A stretch of DNA of 64,000 nucleotides, taken from the NCBI GenBank assembly GCA_017454945.1, contig JAFTCA010000004.1:27264-91263 (forward strand). The letters run 5' to 3'. This document shows, piece by piece, positions 27,701 to 33,841 of the stretch; positions within the stretch are counted from its first letter, which is position 1, and each line of letters starts with the position of its first letter. A program made the translations under genes and the position numbers. Source of the stretch: Bacteroidales bacterium. Its GTDB lineage: Bacteria > Bacteroidota > Bacteroidia > Bacteroidales > WCHB1-69. The notes under the pieces were generated by a model. That model made no database searches. It was not told where the DNA came from and saw only the letters and a list, made by a program, of their open reading frames with translations.

Positions 27701-28359
27701 GAACCGGCACGGCTGTCCGACAGTTCGTCGGCATCGCTGAGTGGCGTGCGGAGACTCTCACGGTCGATACGTGGGTTGATTACCAGTGAGTTGCCAGCCG
27801 CCTGGCCGATGATTGGCGAAGTGAATTCGGGTGCAGAGCCACTATAGCAGATGGTGAAGTAGCAACATCCCGGTTCCCCAGCCGGAATAGGTGCAGGCAC
27901 GCCACCCGAATGATCCCATTTATACGGCTGAACGCAGATTTCGTAGTTGCCCTCGGGCAGCATCATCGCATCTTGCCACGAGATGCCCTGCATTCTGACA
28001 TCACGGCCAGTGATGTGCGCCATCACGGTCTTGAAGTCCATATAGGTCAGCCGCTTGTTCTCGCCCGCACTGATAGTCAATGGCGTTACAGGTGCCATAT
28101 TGTTCGGCGTTTCCAGACTGAAGGTCTTTCCCGTGGCTGAGAATGAGCACGATACAGTGATAGTCACGTAAACATGCTCTGTTTCAGGCCCCGTGTTTTG
28201 CATAAAAACATTAAAGTACCTCATTGGGTCGTCAAGGTAGGTGAGACCGGATGAGGGAAACATCTGAACCTTCGGTGTTACAATGGTGGTGATTTGGGCG
28301 CGCAATCCCGTCATCAGAACCATAAATAAGACTAAAAGTAAGGTGGCTGTGCGTTTCAT
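18763..28359 (-). CDS. Giant exported protein, 3198 residues
   Basis: A single open frame of 9.6 kb. Residues 1-22 are a signal peptide. About 23-190 form an N-terminal beta domain (ITTIVTPKVQMFPSSGLTYL...) that from memory resembles the TANFOR domain of large Bacteroidetes proteins. FN3-like strands follow at about 210-350. About 720-1260 are long beta-rich segments. A polyglutamine tract lies at about 1267-1284. About 1290-2150 hold Gly-rich amphipathic strands (GDGFKAGIEPLYFTGLGGG; YAMLQGSAGISINLGFW). About 2350-2640 are a Gly/Ser/Thr/Pro-rich, probably disordered linker. The last 560 residues are a separate aromatic and Asn-rich domain. No catalytic motif, membrane anchor or T9SS signal is recognised. 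It starts 19 bases after the barrel gene, which may help export or anchor it. Confidence 0.88.
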   Translation of the reverse strand: MKRTATLLLVLFMVLMTGLRAQITTIVTPKVQMFPSSGLTYLDDPMRYFNVFMQNTGPETEHVYVTITVSCSFSATGKTFSLETPNNMAPVTPLTISAGENKRLTYMDFKTVMAHITGRDVRMQGISWQDAMMLPEGNYEICVQPYKWDHSGGVPAPIPAGEPGCCYFTICYSGSAPEFTSPIIGQAAGNSLVINPRIDRESLRTPLSDADELSDSRAGSNYTTLTPTKKITFSWTDVLSNCINNSNLNYMFKLVEVTPQQTVQDAITQNRVIFAINAGSRTTCIIDTLTDLQIKLQRGHTYAAQVTAVAKDPNTVLRLGNDGKSQIIAFTWGKAINIQRPTRPIVTTDSSTSDNKDAVLKTIYNPYLISPVVDDDAADVLTKNYPEESSYRPANTLKLIDNTYYQINPKSDFRIAWMPLRGDSVTFVEYKLNLYEYIGGDVNYSTTRAPLKTYRTDKSAGNFAISNTDYIAMPEEWKSSFESGKKYFLVLEAAAHYKYLRTTTYTTTTTPAGGLPSTSTSKRYMVMSGTEFYYTNEIFQWGIDSGLLETVRLAQLSYPVDMTTAVADYAKDDLSIDEVYNDNSLKFKWSRAGNVAVQDTVTYNLIIAKLPKGRIPSQVKDTLLIFKNITDNEYMNDQIRDSLKLGEKYIAFVETVIKKQNKGTSDYIIPNKGRSWRAAFKIVETEELSADLDKSVNCYADMYASINKKDTLRPKDIGTLKGKELKMNKFKVVFEDVQLKTDTIKDKKTKKIKTIRKSYYGTGYLVWHPFGFDTRIKVQLDSILFNKDYEIFGGCAKTLAFDNKSMLPMDFSGKIGEKTEKEINDMYKDIKDDKDCKEYLDAFNEMKGSYVSMGGLIGMGDKRESPAFYLPLRVNSQDFFLPSDGSNIMLTVNNMYFTPKTALMNLFALFYSHEDNVYIPMVATNICMDPDDFLAGADDGFDLYLAKSIEMSMKDGYKMRLKTASKLGSKDDGTVISFGKRDGYKRGGFQQLNLEFEMDINEDGLLGINPKSGVPQKDIPVKIRAMAQLQSWSNWLARVSMDAFALEDAPEISFVPGKGIWYDHSNISNPNKFPKDYKPTGSKDKAGNTWQGFFMEDLGVVLSDKISTAFGTAKDEKNTKSMYYYTYGANGQIKDSSEVSYTKGCLGFHAANIIIDSEGFTADFRTHDLLNAATDKAGGWAFSIDTLGLKVEKNKFKNGYINGTVQVPLMSGRLHYNCVVATDQLTFGLNTHKKDTLSLDIWAASLDIHQSYFKLVHQLKDKPATEQQTAQQQHQQQQQQQSQQNAGDNNNTAQNPPKPKTSIDLQLNGVININFEKIGIPVSFAAVKFEKLTLRNYAEQKDTNAKRVGDSDLWFYMGNWSKASPQHYLASDTHDEVIKGSIGNVFTYSVESIDGIIDKDGDKVKLGFQTVCKVGFKTGGETGDAFSLDATCGFKVWGKVNYKTWDVDKNDLGGSLDSIRIKTDCFSVFKLDGAIAWIGKESKDPTYGEGMFGTLKVTVMDKVTISMAAGFGTKDETKWWFFEGAGDGFKAGIEPLYFTGLGGGFAYNMTVKENAKLINAKAHELISDKTTGSLSSKLITGNLSECAYKPQKDSWVAKAGISMQLSNEKVMNADGILTLRVSKGKFSGILIDATAYVMSNVTSTASDQSAEAKNSNPLLVARTILGYEQNDDMHYFRLSLCVKGELDLANFIKDKAGANNSFKKLADTLNCMGKDIMKDVACAYDPTEVDKKGKGQEAGQAAGKQGSDTAKKDDRQLKLALTAQVPIDLEIKSYKKGHKPASCHSALGVDWYFSVGKPSSKEERVMFDLNADMIVCKATAEFTFYFITGNNFDYSLPPLDPEVQEFFYGEKKGKQAKGSDLDKVNNQGEKLVADFGGPKFEKAGGFAMGATFKAKVEFEFFLYVKVMAALGFDVALMDTKGQSCEGYDEIGKNSFYAMGQLYAMLQGSAGISINLGFWKGKLELCSLGMGALLKGGGPRPSWAFGLLRLKASVLNGLLSINTSVDFSVGHVCVPGAGDPLANVNFFESVSPGHDKIEDAKLKENLVEPFGGGVIVSNMPWNEEIILCSEEADAKGTSARRFIFVMEQSQCGYSYSEDGKKWIAANNDINITNYKKDNLIQKFEHKEGGFQASTLQKWHFTARAFEYREPLKKNGSVEKYYDVTTCKTKGTGTLNQCNWYDPKYDNDKDNNVHIFRQDTTIYIKTDAMPASLYNQVVYTWPYNGDPAVPIKAIEVNETQGGDIFIYMTKARPDLFNKNTLAENGKEIQAWALKGYGGKDGIMQCSDIMYSTGKTNSVKIKMPANFIEKGKPYMVRMVLVNQKDYQSALDVVMQQQQVSTMSTYELTSQNWDQVYASHSFSSSTSSSGGKTNVTSDGELNIKVTGTGTGPGGLQIKHQDVVEVKREGDIHHGREVGSLHDMVGKELGGKLDGVNHNINGKLDDMYDKNHGTIDRTGGRNGKLINPTDNLIRGRGTSAILTDNRINEGVLKGSEPLLKGNGGGGRPIVKSVGPPAPEVDNNRVMMDNQDRNTQMANTNLRATGNTRSGVVRSAGPTPTGGTGGTSRAIRKTSTSIKTPAVATGRSGKQLAGTVSTGSSGNKAIAPAGSRTRPSKGLVGTRVSGSGVAIATHSNHFSGSVLKPTSSSQDNQQSVVDVSDYQFEKLKEDYTEQGKDTSMLYERTSLEKYHIACSIGDTIYDLCFKTDAQFSNYGELFENIMGAFNSGISSNNQQISTTKIIFPIASSTLQQKFNWYSYLFTSYTPDDPKRYNKGVTLPPIATFVIDTEKESRSHVMAKHFFLAREFGIMKAVTNSTASAVTKIPHQSSSSFSNMGKGANKGSYDDITCEYGKDFFNGTRGGIIVDPQAKWKNANYRLLMLNADERYIDFNYISDSYARDPNQFDELFRGYWRIPNMLEISSDQHSKTPVITTASFEENSSKYEDKNGTRTSTVTVTITDYATPTMYQDIKMYYNFFQKCVNIAVYLNGRGYSYKTAQLKKLYTNAKQNTIFQFDNDFPYQITKATVITQYFHNWKAFYDNPSKELKLTEGNYNNYYHAGYLYFWYHHKYCNNYQGTKGMTVDQGKTANRVSPWYDNLNNLGKGDKTYVKIIYLDKARPDPTSYYNTDYGHNFFRTADDIADQINSNLAGQGQSIKDTPFRYNNTTSSHWPLNYKNVNTYSTFKTINDQTKALKTVDDADGWFE
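24508..24561 (-). repeat. Polyglutamine-coding CAG/CAA tract
   Basis: In the giant gene, eighteen consecutive codons include fourteen Gln encoded by mixed CAG and CAA, broken by His, Ser, Ala and Thr. It separates two large beta-rich parts and is probably a flexible hinge. The mixed codons make slippage less likely than in a pure repeat. Confidence 0.85.
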
Positions 28360-28378
28360 AGTTATGGGGATTTAGATG

Positions 28379-30334
28379 TTATTCTTGTTGTTTGGCTCTT
28401 TTTTTCTGACTTTTTTCAAAAATCTTATCCAACTTCTTGTTCATGCGTTCTTCCTTCTTCTTGTTGCCTTCGCCTTTTTTGATGACAACCTTGTTGAAGG
28501 AATATGTGTAGGCCAGCGTGAAACGGCAATCTAGGGCGGTGGCAATCTTCTGGCCAATGACAATGTTCTCGCTGAAGTTGCTTAGCGACAGGTACATAGA
28601 GGCCGAGTGGGCACTATTGTAATTGAAAGTGCTGCCGACGCAGTTGCTGACAGAGATATTGTTGCTGGCACCTTCATCCTTGATAATGTTGTAGCCGCAA
28701 GAGCCGTTGTAGAAAGCGTTCCAGTTGAGTTTGTCTTTCGACATGATGTTGTAGCTCAAGCCGTAATGCAACGTGTGGGAGTCGTAATTGTAGCCTTCGC
28801 TTTTCGAGATGGAGTAGTCGTAGCCGACATTCAATGACAGGCGGATGGCGCGGAGCATGATGTTATAGCCGGCGCCTGCCGAGATGGTCATCACATCGCC
28901 TGAAGCGGAGAAGTAGTTTTTATTCAGGTTTTTATTTTGGACAAAGTCGAAGTTAACAAAGACGGTGTGGTCGTTGTTTTTGTAGAAAGTGTAGGATGGG
29001 GCAAACATGACCGTGTGGGTGATGCGGTTCAAGCGGATGGAGTCGGGAACTATGCAGGTGCCATCATACTGGTTCTGCTTGATGCCGTTGTACATGATGC
29101 CGAGTTCCAGATTTTCGGTGATGTTGTTGTTCCAGTTCATGCTGTAAGTGATCACCTGGTTGGTGTACATCTGCTTGTGATTCAGGTTGTCGCGTTGTAT
29201 GTAGCCCACCAGCGTCAGGTTCGATTTGCCTTTAAACATCCTGAAATTGGTGTTGGCGCCCAAACTGTGCGTGTTCTGGCTGAAATTGCTGGTTCCTAAT
29301 GAGGCATAGTCGGGCTGGATGAACCGGTAGGTGAGGCTTCCGTTGAAAATCTTGGTGTGGAAGTTCATGGCTGCGTCGCCGGCAAAACGCACAATGGAGT
29401 TGCCGCGCACACCGTAAAGCCAGGCTATGTTCTTCAGGGTTTTGTGTGATTTCTCGCTGACATTGAGAATGCTGTCTCGGATGTCGTCAGAATAGAAGCT
29501 GACGCCCAAGTTGGCGGTGAACGAAAACCAGCGGCGGATGGCGAAGCGCCCCGACAGGCCGATGGCCAGGTTCTCCTTGCCCTTGATGGTGTCGCGCCAC
29601 TCTTCGGGCAGCGTGTTTAGCTGGTCCTTAGCCTTGAATACCGACAAGTCGATGTAGTTCTGTGCATTGCCGACACCAATCTTGACACCTCCGCCCCAGC
29701 GGCGGTATTGCGGTAGCGACGACTCGGGAATGTTCAGCCCTAACAGCGAGTCGGAGAGACGCTGGAAGGCGCTGCGGTCGTCGTATTGCCGCAGGTTGGT
29801 CTTCCGGTTGATGATGCCGCCGAAGGCCGCTGCACGTAGCAACTTGCCTTGATATTCGACACCTGCACCCAAGAAGGTGAGGCCCGAATAGGTGTAGTTG
29901 GAGAAGTGCAGACTGCTGGTGCCAATATGGAAACGCCAACGCTTGTAGGTGGGTGTCATACCTAGCGAAATGGCGGGCAGTCGCGGATAGGAGAAGTTGG
30001 TGCTGTTGTTGATGAAATAGAACGAGATGGGCAGGTTGAACCCGTAGATGCTGAAGTTGAAGTTGCCGAACAACGAATACGAAAACGGCGTGGAATAGTA
30101 GGTGGGCGAGTTGTTGTGTGCAATGCCCATCGATGCGCCGACACTACCCGAAATGGTTAGAGGGTCGGCATTTTTGATGGCATTTATACGCTGCCTTATC
30201 TGCGCATCGGCTGGCATGATGGCCATCATAAGGAGCACAATCAGCAGCCAAATGGATTTTTTAGGGGAAAATAAGGCAATATGAAATCTACTGGCAATAA
30301 GTTTCTTATGCCATTCGCGACTGGTAAAAGTCAT
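28379..30334 (-). CDS. Outer membrane beta-barrel protein, first gene of the giant-protein operon
   Basis: 651 residues. After about 28 residues comes a hydrophobic signal segment (SIWLLIVLLMMAIMPADAQ), so the true start may be later than the ATG used here. The mature protein is a succession of amphipathic strands with alternating aromatic and small residues (FSYSLFGNFNFSIYGFNLPI; HTLHYGLSYNIMSKDKLNWN), a likely barrel of 20 or more strands. The last 35 residues are strongly basic and probably coiled (KKKEERMNKKLDKIFEKSQK), an unusual tail for a barrel that would reach into the periplasm. No plug domain is seen. Its place ahead of the giant gene suggests a role in exporting or anchoring that product. 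Confidence 0.85.
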   Translation of the reverse strand: MTFTSREWHKKLIASRFHIALFSPKKSIWLLIVLLMMAIMPADAQIRQRINAIKNADPLTISGSVGASMGIAHNNSPTYYSTPFSYSLFGNFNFSIYGFNLPISFYFINNSTNFSYPRLPAISLGMTPTYKRWRFHIGTSSLHFSNYTYSGLTFLGAGVEYQGKLLRAAAFGGIINRKTNLRQYDDRSAFQRLSDSLLGLNIPESSLPQYRRWGGGVKIGVGNAQNYIDLSVFKAKDQLNTLPEEWRDTIKGKENLAIGLSGRFAIRRWFSFTANLGVSFYSDDIRDSILNVSEKSHKTLKNIAWLYGVRGNSIVRFAGDAAMNFHTKIFNGSLTYRFIQPDYASLGTSNFSQNTHSLGANTNFRMFKGKSNLTLVGYIQRDNLNHKQMYTNQVITYSMNWNNNITENLELGIMYNGIKQNQYDGTCIVPDSIRLNRITHTVMFAPSYTFYKNNDHTVFVNFDFVQNKNLNKNYFSASGDVMTISAGAGYNIMLRAIRLSLNVGYDYSISKSEGYNYDSHTLHYGLSYNIMSKDKLNWNAFYNGSCGYNIIKDEGASNNISVSNCVGSTFNYNSAHSASMYLSLSNFSENIVIGQKIATALDCRFTLAYTYSFNKVVIKKGEGNKKKEERMNKKLDKIFEKSQKKRAKQQE

Positions 30335-30388
30335 ATTTTGTTCGTTAGAGTGTAGAGGTGTTTCGATAATCGTGAGGTTTTATTCCCG

Positions 30389-30419
30389 CAAACTTACAAT
30401 ATTATTTTAGAGAAGTCAA
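30389..30419 (-). promoter_or_regulatory. Promoter of the barrel/giant/FN3 operon
   Basis: On the minus strand, TTG at 30419-30417 and TAAGTTTG at 30396-30389 are separated by 20 bases, matching the Bacteroidetes -33/-7 layout. The leader to the ATG at 30334 is about 48 bases. Confidence 0.68.
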
Positions 30420-30647
30420 GAGGGAAAAGAACAATTTTTTTTGAAAAAGAGACAGCCAGAAGCCAGTATGGATAAGGAATGGGCGATTTTTGGAAGAAAA
30501 TGGTACGGCATTTCCGCAAAGCGAAAGAGTGTGATGTTGACGAGAGAGTGAACTTCAAGGCATCACGCAAAACAACAATGAAGAAAAGTGAGAAAATAAA
30601 AAAAAACGACATAATCTCTTTTAATACAGATGATTATATCGTCTCGG
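30420..30647. other. Spacer between the barrel operon promoter and tRNA-Ser
   Basis: No gene supported. A plus-strand open frame begins at 30479 but runs across the tRNA and has poor composition. I see no strong hairpin to end the tRNA-Ser transcript. Confidence 0.5.
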
Positions 30648-30732
30648 CGGAGAGTGAGGGATTCGAACCCCCGGAGGTGTTACCCTCAACGGTTTTCAAG
30701 ACCGCCGCAATCGACCACTCTGCCAACTCTCC
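30648..30732 (-). tRNA. tRNA-Ser (anticodon TGA)
   Basis: 85 bases on the minus strand. Acceptor GGAGAGT/ACTCTCC with discriminator G, D-arm with GGCAGAGTGGTCGA, anticodon loop CTTGAAA giving TGA, the long variable arm expected of tRNA-Ser, and T-loop TTCGAATC. CCA is not encoded. Confidence 0.95.
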
Positions 30733-30736
30733 GCGG

Positions 30737-30744
30737 CAAAAATA
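30737..30744 (-). promoter_or_regulatory. -7 element of the tRNA-Ser promoter
   Basis: TATTTTTG on the minus strand, five bases upstream of the mature tRNA 5' end, so little or no 5' leader would be removed. Confidence 0.6.
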
Positions 30745-30875
30745 AGAAAATTTTCTTTTGGGCAAAGTGACAATCTTTATTTTTATAGAAAATTCAATAA
30801 ATTATTGATATACAAATTATTATGATTAGTATTTTATGCTGTAAAAAATTTTCTTTCAAAAACCACATTTTTTTG

Positions 30876-30883
30876 TATTTTTG
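30876..30883 (+). promoter_or_regulatory. -7 element of the ffs promoter
   Basis: TATTTTTG ends five bases before the base of the SRP RNA stem, so the predicted start of transcription coincides with the RNA 5' end. Confidence 0.7.
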
Positions 30884-30887
30884 CAGC

Positions 30888-30985
30888 GGGTAAGTCTTGT
30901 ACGATCTGCTCCCTTTCAACTCCCCCAGGACAGGAATGTAGCAAGGGTACATCGGTTGTAGCGATGCGATATAAGTAGCTTACCC
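30888..30985 (+). ncRNA. ffs: Bacterial small signal recognition particle RNA (4.5S-like)
   Basis: About 98 bases forming one long hairpin closed by GGGTAAG and CTTACCC. The tip carries the conserved SRP domain IV pattern, with CCCAGGACAGGAATGTAGCA matching the GG...GGAA...AGCA loops that bind Ffh and its receptor. Seven T follow at once (30986-30992), so the closing stem also acts as terminator. The RNA directs co-translational targeting of membrane proteins. Confidence 0.93.
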
Positions 30986-31005
30986 TTTTTTTATTGTAAT
31001 AGGTT

Positions 31006-31626
31006 ATGCTGCTCAAAATCTATCCCGAGAATCCTAATCCGCGCGAAATAAGTAAAGTGGTGGAATGCCTGAAAGACGGCGGGGTGATCATTTATCCCAC
31101 CGACACCATCTACGGCATCGGCTGCGATATCTACATGCAGAAGAGTGTGGAACGCATAACCTCTATCCTCGGCAATGCGAAGAAGAAGTCGAGTATGACC
31201 TTCATCTGTCAGGATTTGAGCCACTTGTCCGATTTTACCAAGCCTATTCCCAACAATGTGTTCAAGTCTATGAAAAAGGCACTGCCCGGACCGTTCACCT
31301 TCATTCTGCCGGCCAACAACAATGTGCCGAAGATCATCCAAAGCAATAAGAAAACCGTCGGCATCCGCGTGCCGGACAATAATATCATCCGAGAAATCGT
31401 TTCAGTACTCGGTCATCCCATTTTGTCCACCTCGGTCAAGGATGACGATGAGATTGTGGAATATACTACCGACCCCGAACTGATATACGAACGCTATGGC
31501 CATCTGGTTGATATGGTGATTGATGGCGGCTACGGCGGCAATGTTCCTTCCACAGTGGTGGATTGTACCTCCGACGAGATGGAAGTGGTGCGTGAAGGGC
31601 TCGGTGATGTAGATTTGCTTTATTAA
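31006..31626 (+). CDS. tsaC: L-threonylcarbamoyladenylate synthase (Sua5/YrdC family)
   Basis: Makes threonylcarbamoyl-AMP for the t6A37 modification of ANN-decoding tRNAs. 206 residues, the short YrdC/TsaC form. Conserved segments: GGVIIYPTDTIYGIGCD at about 26-42, GPFTFILPA near 96-104, VGIRVPDN near 118-125, and PSTVVDCTSDEMEVVREG near the end. It follows ffs and lies 15 bases before the flippase gene, so it may share that transcript. Confidence 0.93.
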   Translation: MLLKIYPENPNPREISKVVECLKDGGVIIYPTDTIYGIGCDIYMQKSVERITSILGNAKKKSSMTFICQDLSHLSDFTKPIPNNVFKSMKKALPGPFTFILPANNNVPKIIQSNKKTVGIRVPDNNIIREIVSVLGHPILSTSVKDDDEIVEYTTDPELIYERYGHLVDMVIDGGYGGNVPSTVVDCTSDEMEVVREGLGDVDLLY

Positions 31627-31641
31627 CCAGAACAGAGGCTC

Positions 31642-32961
31642 GTGTTTAGAAAAATTGCCAATACATTTGGAACCAGATTGTTAGCTGCCGTTTGCAACTT
31701 CTTGATTGCAATCGTCATCTCGCAGTCGGTGGGCGATGTGGGCAAAGGTGAGCAGTCGCTGCTGCTGGCGACCATTACCTTCATCCTCATCTTTTCGGAT
31801 ATTGTCAGTGGCAACAGTCTGGTCTATCTCACGCCCAAACACGCCTTTCACAAGCTGGTCTTTCCCGCCGCCCTCTGGTCGTCGTTGGTTGGCCTTTTCG
31901 CCATCGGCTTTATGTTGCTCTTTTACGGGGAGTTATCACCCATATTGGCGCTGCATACCGGACTGTTGGCGGTGCTGGCATCGTTGCGGGCCATTCCCGT
32001 CGAGGTGCTCATCGGTCGCGAGAAGGTGCGGCAGGCCAACCTGCTCAACCTGCTGCAGCCGGTGCTGATTCTGCTTACTTTGCTGCTGGGCTACTTTGTG
32101 ATGGAAAATTACTCCATCTTCAGTTATATCGTTGCACTGTATGTTTCTTACGGGCTCACGTGGCTGCTGGGCCTGTGGATGCTGCGCGACGAGTTCCGAG
32201 GTTTCCACATCGAGCCGCTGGCAGCTTACCGTCAGGTGGTGGGCGACCTGTTTAAGTACGGAGCACTGAACCAACTGGGCCACTTTGTGCAGTTCTTCAA
32301 TCTCCGTATGGGCTACTATCTTTTGGATATGTATATGGATAAAGGGCGCGTGGGCATCTTCTCCAATGCCGTGTCGCTGTCGGAAGCCATCTGGATTATC
32401 AGTAACAGCATCGCCCTTGTGCAGTACGCGCGTATCGCCAATGCGCAGAATGAGCGATACTCGCAAAAGCTGACACTCAGTTTGGCCAAACTCTGCTTCG
32501 TCGTATCGTTGCTGGCGGTACTCTTCTTGTCTGTGCTGCCGTCTTCGTTTTACCAGCTGCTCTTCGGTCCCGAATTTGGCGAGCTGCCCGGCGTGATTCG
32601 CATTCTGGCGCCTGGCGTGCTCATGTACTCGCTGTTCCTCATCATCGGCCACTACTACTCGGGCATCGGCAAGTACCAGATGAACACCTACGCTGCGCTC
32701 TGCGGCCTCTTCTTTACGGTCACCATGGGCTTCCTGCTCATTCCGCGCTTCGACATCTACGGCGCCGCCGCCACTTCCACGTTAGCCTATTCCGCCAATG
32801 CCGTCTTTATCCTCATCTGCTTCTTCAAGTCGTCACAGTTCACATGGCGCGATATGCTGATAAGTCGTGAGGAGGTGCGCTCGTATTACATTGAATTTAA
32901 GGATTATATATGCAACTTCTTTAAGGATAATTCCGATACCGATAAATCATCCATGCCATGA
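31642..32961 (+). CDS. Oligosaccharide flippase family protein (Wzx-like)
   Basis: 439 residues with about twelve hydrophobic segments, matching polysaccharide flippases of the MATE-like MOP superfamily that move lipid-linked glycans across the inner membrane. The N-terminus FRKIANTFGTRLLAAVCNFL and VGDVGKGEQSLLLATI are typical. Start is GTG 31642, since the first in-frame ATG would cut into the first membrane helix. The stop overlaps the next gene's start (ATGA), showing translational coupling. Confidence 0.88.
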   Translation: MFRKIANTFGTRLLAAVCNFLIAIVISQSVGDVGKGEQSLLLATITFILIFSDIVSGNSLVYLTPKHAFHKLVFPAALWSSLVGLFAIGFMLLFYGELSPILALHTGLLAVLASLRAIPVEVLIGREKVRQANLLNLLQPVLILLTLLLGYFVMENYSIFSYIVALYVSYGLTWLLGLWMLRDEFRGFHIEPLAAYRQVVGDLFKYGALNQLGHFVQFFNLRMGYYLLDMYMDKGRVGIFSNAVSLSEAIWIISNSIALVQYARIANAQNERYSQKLTLSLAKLCFVVSLLAVLFLSVLPSSFYQLLFGPEFGELPGVIRILAPGVLMYSLFLIIGHYYSGIGKYQMNTYAALCGLFFTVTMGFLLIPRFDIYGAAATSTLAYSANAVFILICFFKSSQFTWRDMLISREEVRSYYIEFKDYICNFFKDNSDTDKSSMP

Positions 32962-33764
32962 AAAAAATAGCCAAAGCATTGAAGGCGTTGCGCCTTATTG
33001 CCGCCAATCCATACCTGCTGAACGCCGTGCTGAACAATGAGACGGTGAAGAAAAAGGAGGTGGCCGACAAGTATGGCTTGCCTGACGGACTGCCTGTGGT
33101 GGATCTGGAAACGCTGTTCCCCGACTTCCAACAACAGGTTTCGCCCTATTCCTATTTGTCGGGCATGACTTTGCCTATTGACCTCGCCTTGCTGAAGGCT
33201 GTGGCACAGAAGTATCAGGCACAGAGTTATTTCGAGATTGGCACTTGGCGTGGTGAGAGCGTGGCCAATGTGGCAGCTGTGGTGCCGCAATGCACCACTT
33301 TCAACCTGTCGAAAGAGGAAATTTTGTCACTGGGCTATCCGCAGGAGTATGCTTCCCTGCACGCCTTCTTCTCTGAAAAATTGCCCAATGTGACGCAGTT
33401 GTGGGGCAACTCGCTCACGTTCGACTTTTCGGAGCACTATGGCCGTTACGACCTCGTGTTTGTGGATGGCGACCATCATTCCGAAGCAGTGAAAAAAGAT
33501 ACGGAAACTGCCTTTAAGTTAGTTCGTAACGACCACTCTATCATCGTTTGGCACGATTATGGCTCCGATACTGAGACGGTGCGTTGGAGTGTCCTTTCAG
33601 GCATCCTCGACGGCACTCCTGCCGACAAGCGCAATCACCTCTATCATGTGGCGAACACCATGTGTGCCATTTATTTACCGCAAGAGGTAATGTCGCATCC
33701 GCTGGTTCCTTTCGAGAAGCCGCACCGTTATTTTGATATCGACATCAAACTTCAGAAAATATAG
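32958..33764 (+). CDS. Class I SAM-dependent methyltransferase
   Basis: 268 residues. After about 85 residues of helical N-terminus comes the SAM motif YFEIGTWRGESVANVA, then YDLVFVDGDHHSEAVKKD with the acidic metal/substrate region, and SIIVWHDYG. It resembles the Methyltransf_24 group that includes sugar and antibiotic O-methyltransferases. Overlap with the flippase gene points to methylation of a surface glycan, which is inference. The acceptor is unknown. Confidence 0.85.
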   Translation: MKKIAKALKALRLIAANPYLLNAVLNNETVKKKEVADKYGLPDGLPVVDLETLFPDFQQQVSPYSYLSGMTLPIDLALLKAVAQKYQAQSYFEIGTWRGESVANVAAVVPQCTTFNLSKEEILSLGYPQEYASLHAFFSEKLPNVTQLWGNSLTFDFSEHYGRYDLVFVDGDHHSEAVKKDTETAFKLVRNDHSIIVWHDYGSDTETVRWSVLSGILDGTPADKRNHLYHVANTMCAIYLPQEVMSHPLVPFEKPHRYFDIDIKLQKI

Positions 33765-33841
33765 GTAAAGCCGTTGATGTGCGCATTCTTTATCTTCGCT
33801 TTTCTGCGTAATCTGCGGAAATTATTAAAGGGGAAATCTGA

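Noticed and set aside
30479..30745. Plus-strand open frame of 88 codons
   Set aside because: Runs through tRNA-Ser and has no family likeness.
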